Below, one piece after another: positions 25,901-38,147 of a stretch of 64,000 nucleotides of DNA (the first letter of the stretch is position 1; every line of letters begins with the position of its first letter). The translations under genes and the position numbers were made by a program. The stretch lies in assembly GCA_932294295.1 (NCBI GenBank), contig OW028573.1, positions 61,295,829-61,359,828 of the forward strand. Reading direction: 5' to 3'. This DNA is from Alitta virens (Eukaryota; Annelida; Polychaeta; Phyllodocida; Nereididae). The notes under the pieces were generated by a model that saw only the letters and a program-made list of their open reading frames with translations, did no database searches and was not told where the DNA came from.

Positions 25901-28900
25901 TGCTTTAGTTCTGTATTGGATACTTTTAAAAACTGCTTTAATAAGTATTTGGTGCTTTGGTGAAATTTCTCGAAAAAATTAGCGGCTTTTTAAATTTAAG
26001 AATGGTACATGGAGCAACTAATTAACTAATTAGTTATCTTGGTGCATAATTTGAATATAAGTCAAAACGTCCGAAAACCGAAACGTCCGAGTCCGTAACG
26101 CCCGAAAATGTTCCGAAACGTCCGAAAACCGAAACGCCCAATTCCCGAAACGTCCGAAAGATGTCCGAAACGTCCGATTTAATTTTTTTTTTAAATTTTG
26201 AATTTGTTTGTAGAACAGTCCTTGGATGAAAGCACACGATGCAGATTACACTTTATCCAAGGCCTCTTAAAATAGTTTTTGGGCATTGGTTGAATCAGCG
26301 ACCCATAGACTATACTCCGTATACTCTGGCTCTTCTAACCTCACACAGACCATGGCTCTAAATCCTCTAAATCCTCTAAATCCTCTTGTTTTTAAAATCC
26401 TAATTTAACTTGAAGTAAATATAATTTCCAATTCTTAACCACATTTTTACAAAAGCCTCTGTAGCTGCCATTATTACAGATATATGTTAGTGTAACAGAC
26501 AAATAAAATATGCATAAAAATAACAATGGAGTATTGTAATTTACAGATTTTTTTTAATAGCTGCACAACCCAAAAAAGGAACAATAAATAAATATATAAA
26601 TAAATAATTCAAATCCAGCAGAATACTTTGATCAATTTGGTGTCATCTGTACTTAGGACATTCTTCTGAGCAGTTGGCTAATTGAACTTCCTGCTCGTAG
26701 TCATCCCACAACTGCATGATTTGTTCCTGGCCGGTCAGCAGGTTCATTGCGGGCCTCCGAAACGTCCGATTGGTGCGGTCAGCTTTAATTAAAATAACTA
26801 AAAAAAGGTATTGCTCATCAAATCTCATGTTAAACTACAGCCAGAACTTGTATGTAAAAGAAATTAAATGAATTTTTAACAAACTATTGCTTTAAATTAC
26901 ATAAAACAGCAGAAAAATTATTTTTGGACGTTTCGGATACTTTTTGTACGTTTAGGGAATCGGACTTTATGGGTTTGGACGTTTCGGTTTTCGGACGTTT
27001 CGAACTGATACCCATAATTTCCTTGTATTTCTCAGACTATCCCATCATTCTCTGCTGTAATTAAACTAATTGTATTGAACGTCTTAGCCAGAAATTGCTG
27101 ACCTTATTGGATCAGCATTAATAATTCTATTGTCAGGTGACCAATATAGACCCACTGGGTTAATCTACGAAGCCATAGAAGCACACATGGTGCTTATATA
27201 AAGTTATTACCTTATGTAAGTTATTTGTATGATGTCTCTATTCCAAGATGGCTTGCCTATTGTATGTCCCATAAATGTCCTGTACATTGGTATTGTATAT
27301 ATAATGCGTATTTTATAATATTGCAACTTTGACATGTGTTAGTTAGTTCATAATAGGTAAAGGCAGAGTGTTTTGGGACTGACCATAATTACATAAAAAA
27401 GCAAATATATACACTGTAAGATATTGAAAGTAAATGGATTGTATGTGTGTGGATGCACTCGAAATATTTGCAAACATTTATACATTGTAGGGTGATTCTG
27501 CAGTTTTTATTTTTCCTGAGTTTATTGTGTGGGGATGAAAATAAATCACTGAGTCAATTTGTCGAATTTTAAGGCATGACTCAAGTAAATGGGACAGTAT
27601 TCTAGTTTAGCATTCTAGGCATTTAATTTGAAAGGGCTATGTCATGTTCCTAATTTTGATTTTGTACCTACTTCACATCTCTATTTTTTAAAAAAAAAAC
27701 ATTGTTATTCACAATTAACTAGGTTAAGTGAAAAAGAAGCTATATCAGTAATTAGCACAAGTAATCTCCATTCTTTGTGGGTGTCACTTTTCAAGCTGTC
27801 CTTCATTGGGGCAAAGAAAATATTCAGCTGTATTGAAAGAAATAAATGACTAAAATGGGTCAAAATGAAATGTTATGAAATTCCATTGGTGCCATTACAA
27901 CAATCAATTGACAAAACTAATGAAGTGGATTTCACTTTAATCATTTTTTTGTGGCATAGGATGGTAATACAATGTAGGACACTTTTATGGCCGTTATTGG
28001 GATATTTCTAGAGGTGTTTTTTTCTTTTCTGTTTGTTCTGACATTTTCAGTATATTCGACTATCTGCTTTCCCAGCCACACATAACTTCCTAACATTTGG
28101 AGCACTCATGCACAAAAGCTTCTCGTAAGCATGAAACAACTGTGACACAGCAAATACTTCAAATATTTCTCACTGCTTGTGAAACTAGCTTTTTTTCTGA
28201 TTGAGCGACTGGTTTAATTGTCTAATGAATTTCTTTGCAGGAATGAGGACAACAAACATTACACATTGCCTATCATTATTATCTTTCACTTTATCAGCTG
28301 AGTAATTAAGTTAAAGCCCTTAACAATGATTGATGTCATTTTATAAATAGGACACATAAAAGAAACAGAAATAGATACATATACATGAGAATATTCTTTT
28401 AAATATTTAGGTAAAAATGTTAAAAAAAATATTTTTCAGATACCATGGACATGGCAGCTAGGAGTGCTAGTGATATTCACTCAATGTCTCTCGACTTCGA
28501 AAGTGCAGCTTCCACTCCACAAATGTCACGAGTAAGTCCATTCAAATTAAAGAAAGAAGCCCTTTTCAGCCACTAGGAAATTGTGTTAATATAAAGAGGT
28601 GTAAAAGGTGACTTACCATCTGAGATTGTAGTGTAGCAATTGGCACCAAGGAAATTACTTCCACAAAAATTTCCCTTACATTAAAATTACTTTTTCTTCA
28701 CGCATATTGAAGTGCTGAGCTATTTTGTACTAATTTTAATGTACTAATTTTGATTAATTGTCAGGCATCTGACAATACTGATCTGAGAAGTTATACCATA
28801 GACTCGCCATGATTACATTACAAAGTGATGCTGTGAAGGTTCAACAAATTCCAAGTCATTAAGATTTGCCACATTATATTCTTACAGAAATCTAAAGAGG

Positions 28901-29586
28901 ATGTGACCTACGATTCTCTCAAGAAAGTCCTCGAAGTGAATCCCAGAGCAAAAGAGGAACAGGATAGAAGAAGAAGGGAGTTGTTGGAGAGCTTCAGAAC
29001 TGCTCCTTTCGAAGAAATTGTGGCCAAGTCTGAGGCTTCGGTAGGGTTTGAAATTGTAATAATTAAAGATATGCAATTTATGACATACACAATGTTAAGT
29101 CATTAATTGCCCCGTCTTACTATCATGTGTAATGGAGTGCATTTATCAGGCCTATTTTATAGAGAACTGGGTAAATAGGTATTGCAAATTTTTGCAAAAC
29201 TTACATCTCGTTTGTAGTTATTTCAGGCTCTTGAAGTAACAGGACTAGATTGAGATAATGACATAACACAACAGTCAGAGTTCGTCAATGAAGATTTATT
29301 CCATATTTAAGGCTTTATTCATTGACCCATTGATACAGGTTAATGATACACATGATACATTGACATTCAATAATATATATATGTATATTTAACTCGGAAT
29401 TAATACTCAACTCAGCGATTTCAATGTGTTTTTCAGGGCCAGCACTTTGAGAGCAAGCTAAATGAGATCCTGGACATGATTTCCAAACCTCAGGAAAGCC
29501 CCGGAGGAACACCCCGAAAGGCTCGGTGCGAGGAGGAGTCTGTGCCCTTGTATGAAATGCAGTTCCCCGACCTTTTTGTTTACTGA
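16968..29586 (+). CDS. EFR3: EFR3 homologue, plasma-membrane PI4KIIIalpha scaffold
   Basis: EFR3 is palmitoylated onto the plasma membrane and, with TTC7 and FAM126, recruits PI4-kinase III alpha to make PI4P. Exons: 16968-17275, 17650-17800, 17930-18051, 18320-18457, 18779-18913, 19023-19101, 19288-19423, 19508-19724, 19843-19894, 19995-20167, 20284-20359, 20729-20890, 20981-21106, 21572-21648, then 22013-22125 or 23367-23497, then 24392-24448, 28440-28531, 28888-29040, 29437-29586. All have GT-AG ends and matching phases. The protein has 844 residues with the second alternative exon, 838 with the first. Family signatures: a Cys cluster (VDCCGCCG) before KPRYKKLVDNIFP, IAMEALD, FVKFANIEEDTPSYH, GLQGVVRKTV, HMDKIVPSL, LPDYQKIEI, and the C-terminus YEMQFPDLFVY. 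The ATG chosen gives about 35 residues before the Cys cluster, longer than in vertebrate EFR3; the N-terminus could instead come from an upstream exon. Confidence 0.96.
21244..21440. mobile_element. TA-flanked MITE, copy 1 (EFR3 intron)
   Basis: The ends read TA + 'cactc…gaattcgcc' and 'ggtgaattctgagtg' + TA, forming imperfect inverted repeats with a TA duplication (21242-21243, 21441-21442), as in Tc1/mariner-type MITEs. The interior shares 'ttagtgtaag' and 'ttttgtaact' words with the copy at 22605-22811. It sits in the intron before exon 14. Confidence 0.55.
22013..22125 (+). CDS. EFR3: EFR3 alternative exon 15A
   Basis: The exon follows a good acceptor (tctttattccag) and enters in phase 2, giving REVKYDLPAKENGIYFDK…LMERELQAAGYVSMGL. 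The best donor is GTAATT after 22125, leaving phase 1; an in-frame stop follows nine bases later if the exon is not spliced. Its FD…L…G…L pattern lines up with exon 15B, and vertebrate EFR3 has one such segment. It has the same entry and exit phases as 15B. The donor is weaker than others in the gene. Confidence 0.65.
22605..22811. mobile_element. TA-flanked MITE, copy 2 (EFR3 intron)
   Basis: The left end is TA + 'cactgggcgacattga' and the right end, read inward, is TA + 'cactcggcaacattga', a good inverted pair. Subterminal 'gccac' and 'gtggcgaa' words repeat the theme. It lies between alternative exons 15A and 15B, in the same orientation as the copy at 21244. Confidence 0.7.
23367..23497 (+). 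CDS. EFR3: EFR3 alternative exon 15B
   Basis: After the acceptor 'cacattgcag' the exon enters in phase 2 and reads SYPEPETISPNMVFDV…SEALRSSGRDTTRL, ending ATPYIPKPSGLG; it leaves in phase 1 at GTAATC. The SEAL..SG…RL.TPY.P run is the form conserved in EFR3 proteins, so this is probably the default exon. The next exon (24392-24448) continues the known DE…R.SI segment. Confidence 0.85.
24449..28439 (+). other. Large EFR3 intron (about 4 kb)
   Basis: This intron separates the short exon 24392-24448 from 28440-28531. It carries a transposon at 26053-27012 and otherwise AT-rich sequence without exon-like frames. A microexon cannot be excluded by eye. Confidence 0.6.
26053..27012. mobile_element. 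hAT-like non-autonomous element in EFR3 intron
   Basis: Both ends are packed with 'cgaaacgtccg' words, forward on the left (26064-26180) and inverted on the right (26926-27002). The outermost inverted match is 'aaacgtccgaaaaccgaaac'. The same 8-bp word CATAATTT lies just outside each end (26045-26052 and 27013-27020), which suits an 8-bp target duplication as in hAT elements. The 960-bp interior has no transposase frame; it has a 'ctctaaatcc' tandem repeat at about 26355-26390. Confidence 0.65.
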
Positions 29587-31025
29587 GAATTGACCAATGA
29601 GTTTGTCTTTTGTTAATTCAAGAGAAAATTGATCTGAGTTAAGAGTTAATGTGTGATTGTATAATAGAAATTAGTGCTGTGAAGATCATCAGTTTATTAA
29701 ATTGTCATTTGCATCATCTGCCATTATTTGAACATGTTATTATGGGAATCTAGTAAAGATAAATGATTAAATTAAGTATTAAACTAACTGTGTGTAAAAT
29801 ATGGAAAATGACTTAATCGCCAAAGAAGATTGAAAACCTAAGTCGTGTAATTGTTAACTTATGAATTGTTATCCATGTGATGTGTAGGAAAAAATTGTTG
29901 ACTTGTTATGTAGATTTAGTATGATATCGTAGCTACTAACGAGTAGGAAAGGTTACGTGATATTGAGGCTAACTCCTTTAGGGTCTGTAGTGTCAGGAAC
30001 ACAAGCTTTGAGTGACTCTTCGCAAAATTTGGTAGATTTAAGTGCAGCTGTAGAGGCTCTTTTAATAGTAGAAAATCATGCATGGACCAGTGAATTCAGT
30101 TTGAATATGTTACACTTCCATACTTTGTTTTTGGTGTAAAATTGTGTCATCCAAAACTTTGCCCCTATTTTTCAATACTGTTTCGTTTTGTTTTTTCTTA
30201 CTGACATAGATTATATTGTATATTTGAAATATTTTAATGTTTTACTACTTAATATATAATTATATCTTTATAATATTTATTCACTGGAAATTAGGATTAA
30301 ATGGTTGCTGACTGATGTGTGTGAAATACAGTACAGTTATTTATTTTTGCCATTTAGTTTTTATAACTTTATATCAATACCAATCTTCTGAGATTGTAAT
30401 CTTTTCCATTGCACCTGTAAAACTTGCTTTGTCATTTATCAATGTTGATAAGAGAGAGACTTCAGTTGTTTGTGTTATTTTTCATGTTTTAGCAAATCCA
30501 TTCCAAAGCAAGTGAATTGATTGTTGCATATAGATTTCATCATGGAGATAAGTTGTGGTTTTGTGATATTTATTGTTGCATGGCGCCTTTTTGGTGTGGT
30601 ATAATTGATATTAGTTTTTGTCGTGTCTTCTCAAGTACCTGTTAGTCTGCTCTATTTTTCTAATTGTGTTTTACAAACACATGAATCGATGCCAAGCAAA
30701 TGTACTAAAAGCAATGGAATGCTTAATCTATCCTCACTTGGTAGAAGCTGACCTGTAGTGTTAAATTTCGAAGCAGTGGAATCTATTTGTTCAAAACTTA
30801 TTCTAGCTGGTGATGTGAACTATGTATACAAGCTTAAAAGGTCTATGGCTGACAATAGCAGACATAATCTTTTGTTTTTAATCTATCAACCTCATGCGAG
30901 TTTAATTTCACCTTGATTTGACTGTGATTCACACAAAAGTCTTCATTGTAGAAAATCTAGTCTTGTGGCTGGTGTCACTGTCTATACATGGGATTTTCTG
31001 GGACAATAAACATTATATGGATAAA
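29587..31025 (+). other. Probable EFR3 3' UTR
   Basis: No coding signal follows the EFR3 stop. The first canonical AATAAA is at 31005-31010, followed by an A-run at about 31023-31032. This would give a 3' UTR of roughly 1.4 kb. Confidence 0.45.
31005..31010 (+). terminator. EFR3: Polyadenylation signal AATAAA
   Basis: This is the first AATAAA after the EFR3 stop at 29586. The nearby genomic A-run could also mimic a poly(A) tail in cDNA libraries. Confidence 0.4.
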
Positions 31026-31032
31026 AAAAAAA

Positions 31033-34000
31033 GTAGGTTGCTGATATTGTTCTTGCAGAGTGCATACAATATCTTGACAGTTATCTCATGAAGGGTGATT
31101 TACTTGTTTCTGGTTCAGGCATGTTGTTAGATGGCGATGATCACCAGATAGATAATTTTGATGGAGTGGCTTTTCTCCTCATTGACACATTGGAAATCAG
31201 GTTAATAATGCATAAAAAAGAGTGGTAGATGATTTAATTTTAAAGAAATTTCCTAGTTTTGCCCTCCAATTGTGTAGTTAGATTTAGCTTATTTTTGTTG
31301 CATGCATAGAGCATATATAAATAATAATCAGACAATTTGAAAGTAAAAGCAAGAAGATTTATTCTAAATATTGCTAAAGGATGTGGAGGTTATGAAACGG
31401 TAATACAGTGTGTTATATCAAATCATATTTCAGAAATAATTGAAAAGACAATTTTGTTGTTACTTGATTAGAGTGGAAGTGAAAAATTAGAAAATATTAA
31501 GCGAGTATTTCTTGTAAGTCCTGTTTCAATTTATACCACAATGTGAATCCGTCACAATTAAGTTAGTTTATGAATATCGAAAAAGTCAGGGGGAATTTTT
31601 CCCAGCCAGAAGTTGTGCAATTTCACCAGTCAGTGAAAATCTAGGACAAAGTGTGTGTGTACAAAACAAAAATAGGTATGAATTGCAATGTCACTGGATG
31701 ACAAAAACATGTCACTTCAACCTACAATAGTTATCTTGACCTCGCTAAGGTTAGGTCACGTGCATTTGAATGTACTACAAAACTAATAAAATGATAGTTG
31801 ATACTGAACTATAGTGTTCTGGAGTCTTTGTTGGATAAGATTTTATTGTAAGCACTCTCTCTGTGAAAATCATTTGATGGTACTTATAACAAAACAGTGC
31901 AGTGTATTAAAATACAGGAAATCTTGCCTATGTCGAACCTTTGAATTAGGCTTTTTCATTTTATTGATGAATATTTTCAAAAGTCGCCTAACTTCAATCA
32001 AATAATAGGTGATACATTTTCAAAAGTCTTAATTCTGTATGTGACACAAAAATGGAAGAATAACGTCTAATTTTTTTTTACTACCCTCGGCCATAGTATG
32101 GCCGAATATAGGGTCTTGTGATCACATGTGGTGTCTGTGTAGCTGTCTGTCCATCACCCTTGTAGAAGATTTATTGATCCTATGGTCAACCAACAGGGAT
32201 TAATGTTGGTGACTTGGACCTACTTTTAGGTCACGGTCAACATGCGAGTCATTATTTAGTGAAAGGTAAATATTAAGTTAATTTTGGCAATAATTCGTGA
32301 GAATGCTGTATCATATAAAATTTTATATCATTGTATGTATTTGATGCATTTAAAAAATGGGATTTGCTGCTGTTACATATCTAAGTTTCCAAGACTCTTG
32401 TGGACAACTTCAATGTCGCTTTGTGGACAACTTCAATGTTGCTTTGTTGCTGCTTATAGTTATTTAGGTCTCAAGTAGCCTCTATTAAGCAGATACATGT
32501 ACGAACCATTCCAAAGTTGGAGCTCACATATATTCACGAGTAATTCACTGGGCTGGATGTCATAAAATATAGCCTACCAAGAATGTCCTCTTTTTAAAAA
32601 AAAAAAAAACATGATCCCAAGAAAATGCTAGGATGGATTACCTCATTTGCATTAAAAACAATGTGGTGCCATTCAAACTAAAATAAACCCAGAATTTCAT
32701 ATCTCATTTCCCAATTGATCTTTTGAGCCCTTTAAAAGGCTAAATGATTTCACACAACATGAGGAATTTTTTTTTTTTTAGATGTAAAATCAGAATTTAT
32801 TTAGCCCAGTAATAAGGCAAGGAGTATGTTTTGTTTTTGCCATAACGGTGACTCTTAATTGCTTAGGAATGGATTCCTATGGAAATTAAAAATTCACAAA
32901 TAAGGTTTTTCTTAAATGAAATTTCTACTTTCTGCTTTATTAATTTTGAAATATATTTTACGAGGGTTAAGTATTCAGTAAATAATGCTGTTTTCCAAAA
33001 ATACCCTTATTAATGAAGGGTTCTCTTGGTTGTATGTTTTTCGATGGACGATGTATAGCAATTTAAAACAAACCTGTTGAATCAAGTGTCTATTCACTCA
33101 AGAGTCTGAAACTCCATTCATGTCCATATTGATTTCATATTAATTTCCTCTTCATTATCACTAATTTTCATTTTACACAATTTTAATGAACTGTTGTGGG
33201 GGCACATTTCCTTTGGACCATAGCGGCAGCAACTTGTCTTTTATCACAGTTCATCCATGTTCCTCAGAATCAAGCAGTCTGGGTTCTCTGTGGTTCTCTT
33301 CCAGATTCATTCTTCAAAATGTGTACTTTTGATGTGCTTTCTTTGAAATCATGGGATGATAACTGAGTTTCATTCACTACAAGCTAACATGCATACAGAT
33401 GCAGACTTTTATTTTTTTGTCTGTAAGTCAGCGTTGTATGTATGTGGTTGGCTGGCATGAATAGAACACCAAAGTTTGACAATGCAGTGAGAGCAACATG
33501 CCAAACCAGTCATAGCAATAAAAAATGCAGTAATCAGGTAATAAGTCAATATAAATGTTTGTAAATGCAACACTACATTTTTATAATAAATGTAATGAAA
33601 TTGATTTTGATAAAAGCAAAAAATACATATTTACAACCAGCTATGACAGTGACCCTATGAAGACTGACTAGTATTTCCGCAAACAAATTACTGTTGGTCT
33701 GCTCAAGCAGGCCAACCTTCAAAGCTGGCCTAACATCAGTTCCTTGAAATGTTGCACAATCATCTTCTCCTTGATTTATATGCATCCACTACTTCAAGCA
33801 AAGGCCACGTGTACACGACCTCTTTGGCATGTGTCTTCCAACAGTAGAACTGGATCATTAATGGCAAAATTCCAGATTCCATATTCCACTTGTGTCTGCA
33901 AGAACCTGTGCTTTTCACCATTTCTTCTGATTGTGAAATATTTCAGCCTTTGAAAAGTTGCATCCCTGATATCAGCTTTATGAAATGATAGGTGTAATTA

Positions 34001-34114
34001 CTGTAAATATTTTGGAATTTTGCTGTACTTCATAGGGCAACTTCACATGTTTAACAAATCCACAGTTTCAATCAAAGCTGTGCACAAAACCACAATTAAT
34101 TGCTTACTGGTTAA
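31033..34114. other. Gene-free AT-rich stretch
   Basis: No supported exon. A repeat-like segment with a small palindrome (ggccatagtatggcc, 32090-32104) lies at about 32080-32160, and two T- or A-runs occur near 32600 and 32770. The short open frames have no homology that I recognise. Confidence 0.5.
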
Positions 34115-35524
34115 AGGGGAACTAAAGGACATTTGCATGTTTATCTTAAAAGTTCAGTTACATGTAAAATAATATATTGCAGTGCAAGAAACTGTCTAAA
34201 AGGTTAGTTTAGTCTTGTTTTAAGCTAATTAATTGTGCACTTTGAACAAGGCTGTGGGCCGCCATTATTGCACACGGCACCATGACTAGTGACGTCACTT
34301 ATGTACTAGGTCTGGTCAATACAGCATGATTGCAATGAACAATTTGTATTAGGCTGTCAGTCAAAGTCAAAGATACCTTTATTTAAACAGGGTAATTTCA
34401 TTCAGTTGTACATGGTATCCATATTTTTTATTTAATTATATATAACTATAAGCACGGGAGTTTACAAACTAAAGTTAGGACTATTTAATAAAAGGATTAT
34501 TTGCATGATTAATTTGTTTTAACTATAAGATTAAATTAAGCATATATTTGGTAATATATTTGGCATCACTATATGTCTGAGCATATATTTGCTGGGAACA
34601 AAATTTGAATACTTCTTTTAAATGCTTAAAATATTACATAGCCTATAAGACTCACACACAAAAAGCATGTCCAAAAGTTGGGGAATGGTGTCATGTAGAT
34701 GAACGGTCTTAATCTAGTCTAAATTAATCCACGTCTACAGTATCATAATCGCAACTGGAAGACTGAATTGTATTGCATGCCTTGTAGAAAATTACAATTC
34801 AAACTCCATATTTAATTTATACTTCATGCCAAACACTTGTACTGTTCACAACATTTAACTTGTGAAAGACAGGCAAAATTCCTTGGCACCTGAAGCATGC
34901 CACAATTTTGTTATAGTTTCATTCATAGTATACATGTATATTATTGAATAGTTAGGCCTAGTGTTAGTTTTTGGCATAACCCATCCCCCTCTGCTCTGGC
35001 TACATATATGTTACATATATGTATATAGGTGAAAACAAGCTTATGTAAGGATAAAATATCTTGAAAGCATTTTTGTGCACCTCAGTGGTATAGTTTAATA
35101 AATTTATATTCTATAATTACTGTTTAACAAAGCTAATTTACATTCCCAAAGATTTCAGTGTTTCTCCATAATTGCCTAGTCTCAAATTGTTCAATGGCAA
35201 TTTACTTGACACTTGGTTAGAACAGTGACATGCTCTTTTTTCAATTGCAATTAATAAATTTTGCCTGGTTCTGACAGTCAAGCAGTTGGATTGCACTTGG
35301 CTCTCATAGCCTGTGACCTATAGTACAACAGTGACGTATTTCCGGTCTGTGCAAAACACCGGGAAAGTCGAAAATGGCGGCCTCCGTAGATCACAACACG
35401 GAGCTAACAAATGCACGATATTACTTTATCAGGGCATATATACAAGTTATGAATATCGGGGATGTGTTTCTATGGACCCAAGCTAACATCTGAGAGGTAA
35501 AGTGCAAAAGGGGTTAGTTCCCCT
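34115..35524. mobile_element. TTAA-flanked element with promoter-like ends
   Basis: The left end reads TTAA (34111-34114) + 'aggggaactaa' and the right end 'ttagttcccct' + TTAA (35525-35528). This gives an 11-bp inverted repeat and a possible TTAA duplication, as in piggyBac-like elements; a 3-bp TTA/TAA duplication is also possible. Subterminal regions are inverted relatives: left 'ggccgccatt' then TGACGTCA (34258-34297), right TGACGT then 'aaaatggcggcc' (35332-35382). No transposase frame lies inside. Confidence 0.6.
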
Positions 35525-37861
35525 TTAATGCTGACTTGAAAGATCTCGGGCATTCCCATACCACATTTGAGTGCAATGTAAGGTATGTGGTGGCATGAAG
35601 TCCCACTTCATGGATGACTCAAGAAGAAATTAACATGAGACTGATCCAGTTGCTGCAAGCCTGTCCATTGGCTTATATAGGGCTCCAAAATTAGTACCAA
35701 TATCATTGCTGATTTCAGTTGGTTAAGCAGCCCAGCAGCGTGATTATGTCATAAAAAAAAGTAATTACATTCCTCAAAATATTCTTATTCTTCAGAGGCA
35801 CTTATCTCTGCTGAATAGATTAATGAAGTTTTCTTATGCAGCATGGCCTAGTCTGACATGTCAGAATGGTGATGTGGTGACTCTTAATTATCAGGTGAAC
35901 TATGAAAACTTATCACATCTAGGGAAGCATTAAACTATGGAGCCAATGGGTGTTCAATCACTTCATATACTTGGGCAACTCGATCATGTATCTGAGATTG
36001 TCTCACAAGCTAACATTCTAGCACTTCAAGTTCACTGGAATGTGATGCACAAACTTTTTTATACAGGAGATGAATAGCTTGATATTACATTCATCTCAAC
36101 CTGTGGGATCTAAGCCATATATAGTCAGGGAGCAATTACAATGAAATAGAAAGCAGTGGGACTTTTGTGATGAAATTATAAGCTATATATCATTTTGTTT
36201 AATAGAACTTCAACTGTCATTTGAGCCATGTTGGCAGTCTGGGAATGTGTGGTGTAGAAGTTACCAGGATTTGAATAGAGTAATGTAAAAAATTAATTTC
36301 GCCCTTATTTCAACCTTCCACAACACCTTTATTTACATATAACAGGACAAAACCCGTACAGAAACTCAATAGCCATTTACATCATTGTCAATAGCTCTTA
36401 CATTAACATTAACCTTTTCAACCCAAGAAATTCTTAATAGTACATTACTGAGGTGCGAAAAATTCAATTACAAATGATAAGCCATGGCCTGGTCCCAGAA
36501 TTGAGTAAATTCAGAAACCATATGCGTATTATGTTGTCAGGTTAATGTTTGAAAAAATTATTTACATTGAATGTCTGAGATTGAATACTCTCGGGATTGC
36601 ATTGATTTAAAATTTAGGCTTCACTTATCAGAACTAAGTAATTCAACCAATTATCAGAACTTTACTTGATTTTGGTCACACTGATGTATTCATGACTGTT
36701 GCATAATATAGGTTTGTAGAATTACCAAAAATTACATAAGTGTGGCTAAAAAAGCAAAGTGAGGGTTTGGGAACCATGGGGGGGGGGGGGGGATTCCTCC
36801 GTGATTGAGATACGTTCAAGATAATGCTAAGAATAGCATGCTAAACCAAGGTCAGTATTGCACAAAACTGAACTTCAGTGAATAATGTATAACAATCCCA
36901 GGCCTTGAACTTCAAGGACGTGTGGGTGAGACAAGTTTAACACCCAGATAGTGATCAGCAGAGGCAGGTGCCAAGGCAATGAGGCAAATGATGAAGCAAC
37001 CTTCCAGTATTGGCTGGATAACGTAGGATCCAGTGGTTGGCAGACCAGCATGCTACCGCTGAGCTAAGTCCCTGCTCTTCTAAATTATGAGACTGAGAGG
37101 TGGCTATCAAGTGTCACAACGCAATCCCAAAGCAGCTCTGTTGTATGCTTAAAAAAAGAATGTATCGACTTCCTAGAACAAAGACTGCACACTGATCCAT
37201 CTCAAGGACAATAGCAGTGGCCTAATTTTTTTGTGAAGAGTCACAATAATTGACATGAAAACTATGTCAACACTCCATGGATTATGCACACCCAAGGTGC
37301 CTAGGTTGGTATTAAGCAGAACCCTGAAAGGAGCAGGTGGAGACAGGAGCTTGTCTTCAGGAGGGCTTGATTATTTAGAAGATGCTGGTGTGGAAATATG
37401 AATGCACTGGCTTGATTCCCATGGGGCATTGCAATGCTAAAGTGACTGTGCTGGACCTCCAAATGTACCCTTTGGCAAGGCCATCCTTGCCTTCAGGTAG
37501 CTGATGTGAGTTAAAAGGCAGCAACATGCAGTTGACATGGCTAAACAGCTCAGTGAACTGCAGCAGGAACGTATGAGGTGGATCATTAGTTTTAATTCCT
37601 TCTGCATGCTTTTTTCCCAATTTGAGTGAGGCCCCCTGCGTCCTCCTCTATGCAGTCCTCCCAACTTTCTCTTTGGTCTTCCCCATCACTCTCTTTCCTC
37701 AGCTGACTACTCAAGCTTCACTACTCAAGCTTCATACCTCTAATTCCTTCCTCTCGACATCGTTTTGTATCTTGTCCGTCAGGGTGAATGAATCCTGTAT
37801 ACCATCTCAATGAGTTTTCCTCATTGGTCTAAAACGATAACTGCAAAAACATGTGGCATAA
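35525..37861. other. Gene-free stretch
   Basis: No supported exon. A 15-base G-run lies at 36778-36792. A tRNA-like SINE head lies at about 37016-37076 on the minus strand. ORFs on both strands at 37375-37813 overlap each other and show no homology. Confidence 0.5.
36880..37076 (-). repeat. tRNA-derived SINE
   Basis: The reverse complement starts 'gcagggacttagctcagcgg' with a perfect box A (TAGCTCAGCGG, 37056-37066), then 'tagcatgctggtctgccaac'. The B box region is decayed (ggatcctacgttatcc), so this is not a working tRNA gene. The unrelated tail runs towards 36880; its end is uncertain. Confidence 0.5.
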
Positions 37862-37979
37862 AGCCCCTGTCACACGGGCCGGTTGTGCCGTAGTGAACCC
37901 GTAGTATTACGTAACAGTTATGTAACAGCTCTTTCCGCCGGTTTGGCGACAGGTTCTGGCAGCAAAAAGGGGCGGGGCA

Positions 37980-38110
37980 TGGTTCTACGGGTTACCCGCC
38001 GGGTCCTACGGGTGACTCGGCGGGTTCTACGGGTGACTCAGCAGGTTCTACGGGTGACTCGGCGGGTTCTACGGGTGACTCGCCGAGTTGTAGGAGTAAG
38101 CCGGCGGGTA
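37980..38110. repeat. 21-bp minisatellite inside the 37.9-kb element
   Basis: The unit 'ggttctacgggtgactcggc' plus one base recurs about six times with small changes. It keeps one frame open, giving an artificial peptide of RVTRRVL repeats. It mirrors, in inverse orientation, the words at 39610-39795. Confidence 0.8.
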
Positions 38111-38147
38111 GTAGGAGTAACTCGACGGCTTCCAGGAGTATACTTTA

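Noticed and set aside
36778..36792. Long G-run as a possible G-quadruplex regulatory site
   Set aside because: Several G- or C-runs occur across the window (13719, 15133, 51950, 57580) without any tie to promoters; these look like repeat or mutation products.
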